The notes under the pieces: model-generated
What the model was told of the DNA's origin: nothing
Seen by the model: only the letters and a program-made list of their open reading frames with translations
Databases searched by the model: none
Source: Platycnemis pennipes
Taxonomy: Eukaryota > Arthropoda > Insecta > Odonata > Platycnemididae
Length of the DNA stretch: 64,000 nucleotides
Assembly: GCA_933228895.1 (NCBI GenBank)
Contig: OW121852.1
Location: forward strand, 62,848,872 to 62,912,871
Direction: 5' to 3'
Made by a program: the position numbers and the translations under genes
Shown: positions 55,991-64,000 of the stretch, one piece after another
How the letters are laid out: every line of letters begins with the position of its first letter
Position numbering within the stretch: position 1 is the stretch's first letter

Positions 55991-57120
55991 AAACTGATCC
56001 CCTCTAAACAGTCTTGCTTTCCTGATTGAATCGCGATCTATGCGCGGGTGTTCTTCACACATATTTCAGCAAATAGTTAAGAATCAAATTTGCGTAGTAA
56101 TTAGCGATTGCTGCGTTTATTTTCATGGCTGTCATTATTTTATGGAACAAGTAAGATATAAAAAAGTATTAATAAAGATGTCATCAACATTAACTATCTT
56201 GAATCCTAAGTCAGTTCAGGAATTTTTCAAATGAAGAAGATGTGGAATCACTTATTAAGGATCTGAATGCAATTCAAGTTTGGAGCAATAAATGGCTGTA
56301 AGAATCAAAACTAAAAAAAATGTGTGGTTATAAATGTTTGAAATTGAAAGAGTTCACTAGAGTGACCTAATAACATCAGTAAAAATCGCTGCATGACGGA
56401 AAAATTGAATTCAATTATCTCTCATTTAAAATGCATGCCTTGTCATTGATCATCGCCCTGCCAAACAGCCGTGTGTTGACCTACAGGATACATTATGTAG
56501 ATGTAGTAATATTCTGTCCGAATTTTCAACCTGAGGTCTGATTTCTCCTTAGTTGAAAGTCGTGGCCCATTAGTATCTAATCTCAGTGGATGTCTGTTTA
56601 TCTGAGTATTTTGCATATTTTTTCGTGATCTATAGTTAACCCTGTTTGGTATGACCTCCTATCTTTAATAAAAACGGGGGCCGTCCGCTTGGCCACGACA
56701 CTTCTCCGTTTGCGCGCGAAGCGATGACTGCGCTCCATGTCCGGTGCTCGGGACCAAGAAATACGCCGCCGCCGGAGGACGGGAATAAAAAAAGAGAGGA
56801 ACGGGAAGCGGACTACGGTCCGAATAAACCAGAATTGCGGTCGAGGCGGGGAATATTGCCATCATCAAAAGTGGAGCGATTTCTCGGGCGACCGCGTGGG
56901 ACAGGGAGGGGTGCGGGAGAAACGTGGGAGATGGTGTTTTTATCTCCCTGCTTAACGCCTTCCGATTCCTCGTCGGAACGACGGTGTCATACCCCTTGCT
57001 GTTGCCGCCGAAGGACTTTTGGAGACCGCTTCTGCCCATCCCGAGAAATGATAGGCTTTGAGGAGAGGTGGAGGGAGGGATGAGTTGTGGTGTTGTCAGA
57101 TTTGTGTGGGTTGTGACGAC
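55991..57120. other. Non-coding; GC/CpG-rich 56680-57060
   Basis: The GC-rich part has long overlapping frames on both strands (157 codons minus, 119 plus) that contradict each other and show no domain. It directly precedes the tail of the minus-strand RTE relic. A TAATGTATCC-type word and a TGTAGATGTAG word near 56490 may belong to the ACATCTACAT repeat in minus orientation. Confidence 0.4.
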
Positions 57121-57870
57121 AATATCTTTGGTCATCAACGATCATCAATCCTAAGATTGGTTTGACGTATCTCTCCACTCGACTCGATTCTCTTCTCGGC
57201 TAACGTCTTCACATATATATATATATATCCTTTTTTGCCTGCTTCACTACTTCAGCATATATTTCATACGAGACCTTCCTTTTTCATTCTTCACGTTCAC
57301 TTTTCCCTCGACGATTGTGTTAATCAGACCATCATGTCTCAAGATATGGACTGTTAGGTAGTCCCGATTTCTCTTTTAAGTTTTCATCAGTCTTCATTTT
57401 TCTCAATATAATCCCAGCACTTCTTCGTATGTTGATCGGAATATCCATATTATCTTCGTCGTTCTTCGGTAACCACATTTTATGAGCTTCAATTCTTGAA
57501 TTTTCTGCTGTGATTAAGTTGTCCCTTGTTCTTTTCAAAGTTTTCAGCAGACTTCTCTTTTCTCCCATCTTCTTAAGACTTCTTCGTTAGTCACTCGGTG
57601 CATCCATTTCATCTTCATCATTCTTCTGTAGCATCAATTTCGAATGCTTTCAGTCTTGACTTCTCTGCTTCTGATATCTTCCGCTGCCATAAAGAAGCAT
57701 GCTCCAGATATAAGTTTTAACTAGATGTTTCTTTTCTTTCGAGGTTGTATTTCCAGCTGTGGGTAGATTCTTATTTTGGTAGAAATCCACTTTCGCTTGA
57801 ACTACCCCACAGACTAATTCATTCCTGCTCCGTGCATTGCTGATTGGCTTCATAGATTACAATACTTTTA
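57121..57870 (-). pseudogene. RTE-type LINE relic: C-terminal reverse-transcriptase region with internal duplication
   Basis: On the minus strand from 57860: NARSRNELVCGVVQAKV, then SKEKKHLVKTYIWSMLLYGS, a stop, KHSKLMLQKNDEDEMDAPSD, then MGEKRSLLKTLKRTRDNLI. This follows the end of the reverse-transcriptase protein of RTE-like LINEs. Instead of continuing to the next block, the frame repeats the previous segment (SRIEAHKMWLPKNDEDNMDI, NIRRSAG). The DNA at 57361-57517 is thus a diverged copy of 57521-57677. The 3' end near 57135-57180 has the shared CAATCTTAGGATTG block. A TATATATATATATA tract at about 57213-57228 interrupts it. Several stops make it non-functional. Confidence 0.82.
57361..57677. 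repeat. ~160-bp tandem duplication inside the RTE relic
   Basis: Units 57361-57517 and 57521-57677 align throughout: GTCCCGATTTCTCTTTTAAG versus GTCCCTTGTTCTTTTCAAAG, then CTTCTTCGTATGTTGATCGG versus CTTCTTCGTTAGTCACTCGG, and so on to the TTTCTGCTGTGATT versus TCTCTGCTTCTGAT blocks. A further short match (GCCGTGAATGAGCATTCTCC, near 57950) to 57687 hints at a third partial piece. Confidence 0.8.
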
Positions 57871-58464
57871 TCATGCTGGAAGCGAAATAAAAGCTTTGCA
57901 ATCTGTCTTGAATTTTGAGCAATTGTTATCGTTCTTGATTCACTGCCGTGAATGAGCATTCTCCAGATATACCTTTCATAATAACAATAATTCCCGCATC
58001 CATCTCAAGCGTGGTGTAATCCAGAACAACTTGGTGTTCAATTTGAGATATATAAGGTCGAAGTTTCGGTGAGCGTATTTTTCGGCGATAATTTTGACCA
58101 GAAAATATTAGTCGTACATTGTAAATAATTGGTTAATAATTGTAAATCCTTGGTTAATATTGTAAATAATTCCTTAATTGGCTAATATGGTAATTTTTTG
58201 TTATCTCTAGAGTGCTTAGTGGGAGTGAATTTTTCTCTAACATACGCTAAGTAAATGTATTGATTATTAAAATTGGTTTCGTCAAAATTGTAGATGAACT
58301 AGAGTCCATGCTAAAGTCACACACCGTCGCGTCGAGGTGGTTTGCAGGGCTCATTCTAGCTGTGGGTCATTTCTCCATCGTTATCCCCAACTAATCGTTC
58401 TGAACTGTCGATAGCTCGATTTCATGCCGCGTGTACATAATTCTTAAAATTGTTGAAAACGGAG
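57871..58464. other. AT-rich; short tandem repeat 58118-58186
   Basis: ATTGTAAATAATTGGTTAAT-type units of about 20 bp repeat three times at 58118-58186. Otherwise nothing is recognised. Confidence 0.6.
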
Positions 58465-58775
58465 ATCGGATTGCTGTGGTGACTACTATAGAGTACTGGC
58501 TTACTATCCCGAGGGCCCGAGTTCAATCCAGGCCGAGGCAGAAATTTCTCAACGGTATACTGGTCCCCTCTTGGGTGCTGTGTGGATAGCACCTCAAGTT
58601 CATTACTCCATCCTTCGGATGGGAAGTTAAACCGTGGGCCCCTTGGCGCTCTTCGTTAGGAGTAAACTAATGCAGACGCCAGATTTAACTCCTTGAAATA
58701 TTGCTCCCTGTATCCAATTACCCATCTATCATACATGGCGCAAATGAGTATTAGCTTCCGGTCGCCTCCTCAGAC
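58465..58775 (+). mobile_element. SINE-A, nearly full length
   Basis: GGATTGCTGTGGTGACTAC, ATAGAGTACTGGC, TATCCCGAGGGCCCGAGTTC (B box GAGTTCAATCC, altered), ATACTGGTCCCCTCTTGGGTG and CCCCTTGGCGCTCTTCGTTAG follow SINE-A. The 3' part has CATGGCGCAAATGAG and GGTCGCCTCCTC. An exact 17-bp tandem duplication (CGTGCCTCAGACTAATC-type) follows at about 58774-58808 in place of the AACC tail. Confidence 0.85.
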
Positions 58776-60278
58776 GTGCCTCAGACTAATCCGTGCCTCA
58801 GACTAATCGATAACTGTTACTTATTGTTTTAATCTACTCCACATGGTCTCAAAACCTTTACTCTCGTAACTTCTGAAACCTTCAAAATCAAGTGTTTAAG
58901 TTAAAATCTTCACTTCTCTTGTAACATGACTTTGGAAAAGTTGAATCTTGTCGGTGATGTATTGGGAGTGGATGTATATGGTGTACATACAAGTCGCGTG
59001 GATTTCTCAGCCTCGGCGAATTCCCCACTCGGGAATTCCATTCTCCTTGTTTTTCTCCCCAAACATTGATTTTCCATTCTCCCGAACGCATTTGCATTTT
59101 ACGCACTCCCCCCTCAAACTCGTCCCGTGTCCCCTCGGCATTCCGACTCGCCGATCATTCGGTCCCTTTCCTCACTTTGTTCGTTTCCCGCACCCTTCAT
59201 GCCATGTTTAACTTTATACTTCTCCGGGATATCGTCCAATTCTCCCCTTTGCCCGAGGGTTCAAAGTCGAGAGTCGGTGGTGTCGTCAGTTCCGAGTTGT
59301 GACTCAAGATATCCCTACTTATAAGTATAGTGGCTAAATAGAGAGTGTTCCATTCAATGTGATTATTTCCCTATCACCCTAATTTGATCTTTATGATTTG
59401 ATGTAAGTATTCTTACATAGAAAGCAGAGTGACTAGCGTTGAACAAAGCAAGAAAATAACAGTCAGTAAAATAACCCACACGAAGGGGGCATTCCTCTCG
59501 GTCGTTTCCCCTCCACTTATCCTTACATAGTATTTTTTAGGATCCCTTGATGACAAAGAATATGACCGAAGAGGTCTTCACTTTTTAATGGTTATCGAGA
59601 TAGTTCTCTTTTCTCCGGTTCTTTGCAGGTCGTTTTTGTCGGTAAATTTTGTCCACCGTCTTTGCGAAATTTTCCTGCAGCACTATAGCTCAAAACATTC
59701 CAGTATTCTCTTTTTCTTCATTTCTCTAGACCATTTCTTGCATCCGCCCAGGGATATGAACCTGGCGAAATTCTTCAGGGATTTTTAAATCTATTTTCTG
59801 AGCTTATTCCCGAGCTTGTAAGCAATCTGTATTTTCTGTTGTATGCCGTTTTTGCTTGTCTGATAGTTTATGTCAGTTTTGCTCCTGGCTTCATTTGTTA
59901 TTGAAATACCCATGCAAATGAATTATCCCGCCTCTTCTAACTACACTCCTTTCAATCTTATGTTTACTTTGGTACGATTGTCTTCATGCATGGTCTTCTT
60001 TTTATTTATTTTCTAAGTTATTGTTTTGAGTAAATTTCTATTCCGTTTTGCATATCTGGTCAGATAATTCTAGTTCATCCCCATCTATTAGTGTAATGTC
60101 GTCATCGAAGCTGTAAATATTTATTCTTTCTCCCTGAACTGTTATTCTTCCCTTCGTTTTATCATTAATATGGGATAGTGATGGCTAATTCCTGCTATTC
60201 TCGCCTTCTTCCCCAAATTCTCACGCTTTGCAGCCATACAGCGCCTTCCCACTGCTCAAACTTCCCACAATGCAATTG
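58776..60278. other. Non-coding; C+T-rich 58990-59290
   Basis: No gene recognised. The overlapping frames at 58948-59324 reflect the pyrimidine bias. Confidence 0.45.
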
Positions 60279-60394
60279 GGCAAGGGCCTTGCCACGTTGA
60301 AACACCGGTTCCCATTGTATCACCGAAGTTAAGTAACGCTGGGCCGGGGAAGGAGGTTGGATGGGAGATCCTCCTCCTCCCGCTATGCATTTCT
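60279..60394 (+). rRNA. 5S rRNA-like sequence, probably a pseudogene or 5S-derived retroposon
   Basis: The order of 5S rRNA landmarks is kept: GCCACGTTGAAACACCGGTT, TATCACCGAAGTTAAGTAAC (including the box A region GAAGTTAAGTAACGC), GGGCC, then GGTTGGATGGGAGATC, which corresponds to the box C segment of the internal promoter. The length to TGCATTTCTGGG is about 115 bases, as for a 5S gene. However, the 5' and 3' ends do not pair well, the GTTAGTACTT segment is replaced by GGGAAGGAG, and no T-run terminator follows, so a functional gene is unlikely. Only one copy is present, not a tandem array. Confidence 0.75.
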
Positions 60395-61936
60395 GGGCAT
60401 CTTTGCCGAGGGATCCTGTCATAATTGTAGGGGTGAAAGCACTATTCTCGCCATCAACGTTGACGACATGTCCCCGGCGAATTCGGCAGCTTTACACCGG
60501 CCGTGTATCGGCCCAGACATACCGCCTGCTCATGATGTTAAGGGCCGCGGAGGCTTGTGGGAAACCGAACGTGGTTCCTCCCAGCATTCCCCCAGGCCCC
60601 CCGAACCCCCGTCATCCTTTATTGCTACCCCACTCCTTCCCCCCTGCTTGTTCGCTGTTCCGCGCCGTCGGATAGATGCCCCAAAGACACAGGCGGGGCC
60701 TCACGGTTCCGTTCTCGGCTCCATCCCCGCCCTTTGGGCCACGCGGGGCCCTTGCCTTGCTATATTGCTCGGATTTTGGCCCGTTGGAGCGCACCGAACA
60801 TGGAGGAGGAGGAAGAGGGAAGGGTTATGTGGGATCGTGTGTGAGTGCGTGTGCGGTGGACCCTGAGGGGTAAAAAAAGGGTGTCTTGGTGGACGGGGAG
60901 GGTAGTAAGGGAAAGGGAGGGATGATTGTGGGAATGGAAGGGTTAGTAAAGGGGTGTAGGACTCAGAAGCGGATGACACGGTCGAGCTCAGTGTGTGTTA
61001 TATGCGTGTGTATGTGTTTGAGCGTGCGTTGGGCATCAGAGATTGGACTGCGGTCTCCCTCCCCTTGTAATATCACGGCCATCGACCGCGCGGAAATATA
61101 TGGTTATTCCTTGGCCGGCGTCTTCCTCCCTTTTTTTCACTCTATCTTTTATATTTCATGGACGGAGCCGAAAGGGAAGGAGAATGTACGATAAAAGTGT
61201 AGCGCTCCGGATGCAAAATTTTTTTGCAGTAACGCATTACGATTTTCTTTCTTTTTTGGGGACAAGGTCACGACGTAAATCTGGGGAGAAAAAAAGTCCT
61301 CGTTTCCTTCCCATTAAGTTTTAATTCAGCCTTAATTTTTTTCCCGGCACATAAATAAATTTTGACCTCTTATATGGTTTTATAATACTGAAAACTCAAT
61401 TAAGGTCAATACTGTGAGATTTTTATCATTTAGTTACCGTGATTGGAGAAGTTAGTTTTTAAGGTGCTATATCAGCTAATGTTATATTGCACTTTTTGAC
61501 CTAACTGAATCCTAAGCACGACCCTAATCCAAGCGTCACTCCTATTCCCTTTAAACTACCCGTAATATCTACGCAGGATAAAGTGGCAAAAAAAAACAAA
61601 ATATGGGTGAATCACTTGGTATTTTGCTATTTTTTCGCGTGACCGCATTTGATAAATATGCACTTTGTTGCTGAAAGCCACTAAAATTATAACAGAATAC
61701 TATTCCGTCATACTTTCCTCCCGATCTGAAGCGTCCATTAGTTTGGAACATACTTGAAAATTCAGATGATGATGTGTATGCCGTTCCTTCCGTCATTATC
61801 AAACTTTTTTGCGTACCCCGAAATCATCAAGTACGCACTTCAGGTTGGGAAGCACTGAATACGTCGCTCAACTCAGGAAGATCATGTGAGGCCTTCAGCA
61901 TACCTATCGGTTTTCCTACGCCGCAAAAGAAACACG
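60395..61936. other. GC-rich non-coding region after the 5S-like sequence, then AT-rich
   Basis: From 60395 to about 60860 the DNA is strongly GC-rich, with many C runs. Frames exist in several readings (the longest, 169 codons, starts inside the 5S-like sequence), all Pro/Arg/Ser-rich and without a recognisable domain. The remainder to 61890 is AT-rich. I cannot tell whether the GC-rich part belongs to a 5S-derived element. Confidence 0.4.
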
Positions 61937-62585
61937 GAGGATGATGGATGTTTTACTCATCTTGCCTTTTGTTGTTAATGTAGTAAAATTGACTTGATTA
62001 GGCGTCCCTTTTTCCATATTGTTCTGTTATTTTTAATTTCCATACAGAAAGTCTGATAAACGTTCAAATTGTGCCATGATCGCAATTATCCTATTTTTAC
62101 GTAATATGCGTTTAATTACTACATATTTGAACTACCACTCAAAACAAAGATAGCTACTGCGATATGATTTTTTTTAGCTATCACGTTAAATAAAACCTTG
62201 TATGAAATGAATTATATCTCTTATTTGTCACATTTCGAGACTAATTTTTTCACTTATTCCTCTTTACCAACAGTTTTAAGTTCATGTCATGGTCATTTCA
62301 CTGTAATTACATTTATTGTCATTTAGCAACAGTGTTAAAAAATATGGGATTTAACGTTTTTCATCAGGTCATGGTTTCTAATTTTTTTGCAGACTATAGT
62401 GGTTCCCTCTAGCAATGATATTTCTTCTTTACTCTTTGAGTAACTGTGACCATATAACTTTTTATCATTGCACTCATTGGGTAACAAAGTACCTTCATCC
62501 CTTCCTCACGCTAACCTATCGAAAGAACAACTTCAGTCAGGGCTCTTAGCATACCTATTGGTTGCCTTAGCCGCAAAAGAAACGC
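61891..62585. repeat. ~45-bp direct repeats flanking repeat copy 2
   Basis: 61891-61937 and 62542-62585 share CAGCATACCTATCGG/TAGCATACCTATTGG and GCCGCAAAAGAAAC. They enclose the second copy of the ~600-bp repeat. At 45 bp they are far too long for an ordinary target-site duplication. They could be terminal direct repeats of the element, or show that the unit is part of a tandem array. Copy 1 at 49171 lacks them. Confidence 0.65.
61937..62508. repeat. Unclassified ~600-bp dispersed repeat, copy 2
   Basis: Partner of 49171-49800 in the same orientation, slightly shorter because of small deletions. Both copies end with a GGGTAATAAAGTAC or GGGTAACAAAGTAC block followed by ATCCCTTC/ATCCCTTC-like text. 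There is no coding frame in either. Confidence 0.75.
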
Positions 62586-63120
62586 GTTCGTTTTCCTTTG
62601 ACGCCGGAAGAAGTGCGACAGCTCTTTGCGGGCGAACGAACGACTCAAGGCGCGCAACGTTCGTCGAACCATCGCTCTAGCACAAAGGGGGTGGATTTAT
62701 TTCGCTCGCCCGCGCAGGGGCAATAATGGAAACGCCACTTTCACCCCCTCTTTCTTGAGAGAGAGAGGAGGGAAAGGGAGCGCAAATTGTTGGATGGGAC
62801 TGCAGGCAGAGACGCGAGAGTGGTTCCCTCCTCCGCACCCAACTCTGTCTTTGGAGGAGTTCGAAGCGCCAGAGGGTGCTCGTTCCTGCTGCTGTGCACC
62901 AAAGGGACGATCCAGATTGAAAGCAGGCCGCGTAGGTGGGCGTCGTATGCCCCGGGCGAAGGTTTTAGTCTAGAGACTTCGGGTTCCCCCAAACTCGAGC
63001 CGCCCGCACCACACCGCAATTTCCTGTCTGAGCGACGTCTTAACGGCTGTCTCAATACCTGGCGAGGATTGCCTCAGAAGATACCCTCTGTTTGCGAGGC
63101 AACAGCTCCGCCTTGATGAA
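62586..63120. other. GC/CpG-rich stretch, possible promoter or exon region
   Basis: Marked rise in G+C and CpG from about 62580 to 63110, then an abrupt return to AT-rich DNA. Frames are open in several readings (109 and 115 codons plus, 104 minus) with Arg/Pro/Gly-rich content, which the base composition alone explains. A real 5' exon or promoter is possible but not shown. Confidence 0.35.
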
Positions 63121-64000
63121 GGTGAATAGAGCTATTTTCAGCGCTTCGAAAATGGATCCTCTTTCCTTCACGAGAAAAACGGTTCACCCTGAAGAGACTT
63201 TATTGATAGTTTTCTAACCGTCAGGGTAGAATCCGATGGAGTATTTCTACTCTGGATTTGATTTACTAATCAGCTCCATCCCCTTGGCTATTTATCTCTT
63301 TAGCGTATTTCCTATCTGGCAAAGCAACTGGCCTGGCATTCCAAATGTCACGGCTTATCGATATAGGTCCGGGGGATATATGTTATATTTGTTCTGCTTT
63401 GTAGCCGGCTTAAGTTTCAAAGAAGCAAGGTTGATTATTTATTACCCTAAGTGTCCTGAACATCATATCTTTGACTCGCTCAAATCGAGCGATATTTGTT
63501 ATTTTTGTCTGTCATTTTCTTATTTGTACTTGTTATTTGGAATTATGTTCCAAGGGTTGTTCCCAGAACTATAAAAGATGTTTCCATTTCTATAGCTATT
63601 GCCATAGAGCAAAATGTGGATAGTCATTGTATATCTCCACTTATAAATTATTGAAATCTTGCCAAATCACGTCTTGCCAAATCAAGTATCCAGGAATGTA
63701 TCACAGTTAAAAAGGAGCACAACTGGTTTTATTTTATTTTTTTATTTTTTTGTGTTTCTCTCAGTGTGCTGGAGACCACATTTATAATTCGAAATAATCT
63801 AATTTTACTTGTTATTTGTATTTTTTTTCGTATTGGTGATTTTGATTATTAGTTATCTTTTGATTAGTTGTTTTATCAGGGTCCTGGCTGATAACTTGTT
63901 TTCTTCATCGTCTTGAACATCACTTTATATTTAATCATATTAAATAATATTTGTATTTGTTGTTATGATTATTGTTATTTTCTGTTTTTTTGAATCTTTC
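63121..64000. other. AT-rich end of window
   Basis: A 112-codon plus-strand frame at 63236-63574 is Leu/Tyr/Phe-rich and looks like a short membrane protein, but T-rich DNA produces such frames readily and I recognise no family. Long T runs mark the last 300 bases. Confidence 0.4.

Noticed and set aside
56665..57138. 157-codon minus-strand frame
   Set aside because: It runs from the RTE tail into a CpG-rich patch, competes with a 119-codon plus-strand frame, and shows no domain.
60357..60866. 169-codon frame, the longest after the RTE endonuclease
   Set aside because: It begins inside the 5S-like sequence and is Pro/Arg/Ser-rich as expected from the GC-rich DNA; overlapping frames of similar length exist on both strands.
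63236..63574. 112-codon frame resembling a small membrane protein
   Set aside because: T-rich DNA yields hydrophobic frames by chance; no family motif and no supporting splice or promoter context.
1..64000. CRISPR array, phage, operon or other prokaryotic system
   Set aside because: No regularly spaced repeats, no dense same-strand ORFs, and the repeat content is typical of an animal genome.

Overview
The window looks like AT-rich, repeat-laden, non-coding DNA from an animal, most likely an arthropod and probably an insect. I cannot place it more closely from sequence alone. The evidence is the mix of repeats: several tRNA-headed SINE families, RTE-type LINE relics whose endonuclease resembles the 'craniofacial development protein 2-like' open frames of animal genomes, a Penelope-like element with a GIY-YIG domain, and hammerhead-ribozyme-like foldbacks. 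There is no operon, Shine-Dalgarno pattern, CRISPR array or intact long ORF. I found no host protein-coding exon I could defend. The window is best read as intergenic DNA or the inside of a very large intron.

Layout. 1-15 kb: SINE fragments, a 60-bp and a 253-bp tandem duplication, a CpG-rich patch near 10 kb, and the 3' end of a minus-strand RTE element near 15 kb. 15.7-19.3 kb: two SINE-B copies in inverted orientation, another SINE head, an insertion-like segment between 14-bp direct repeats, then two RTE relics head to head. The right-hand relic keeps an almost complete endonuclease but has lost its reverse transcriptase by internal deletion. 21.6-33.9 kb: a dense run of the main SINE (SINE-A). 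Two nearly full copies at 22.55 and 33.53 kb have clear target-site duplications. SINE-C lies at 23 kb, and two foldbacks with hammerhead-ribozyme cores lie at 28.7 and 31.7 kb. 36-40 kb: a repeat with duplicated tails, and a 753-bp element with short terminal inverted repeats. 43.2-43.8 kb: the Penelope-like relic. 49-51.5 kb: one copy of an unclassified ~600-bp repeat (the partner is at 62 kb) and a 596-bp element with ~180-bp terminal inverted repeats. 54-63 kb: more SINE-A, a minus-strand RTE reverse-transcriptase tail with an internal duplication, a 5S-rRNA-like sequence at 60.3 kb, and a GC-rich stretch at 62.5-63.1 kb.

How the parts relate: nearly everything recognisable is a mobile-element relic. 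The SINEs would have been copied by LINE proteins supplied in trans. The local LINE copies are all dead, through nonsense codons, frameshifts, deletions and catalytic substitutions. No new multi-gene system is visible. The most unusual features are the foldbacks carrying hammerhead-like cores, the RTE endonuclease flanked by inverted RTE 3' ends, the 5S-like sequence, and the two long-TIR or paralogous non-coding elements that I could not classify.
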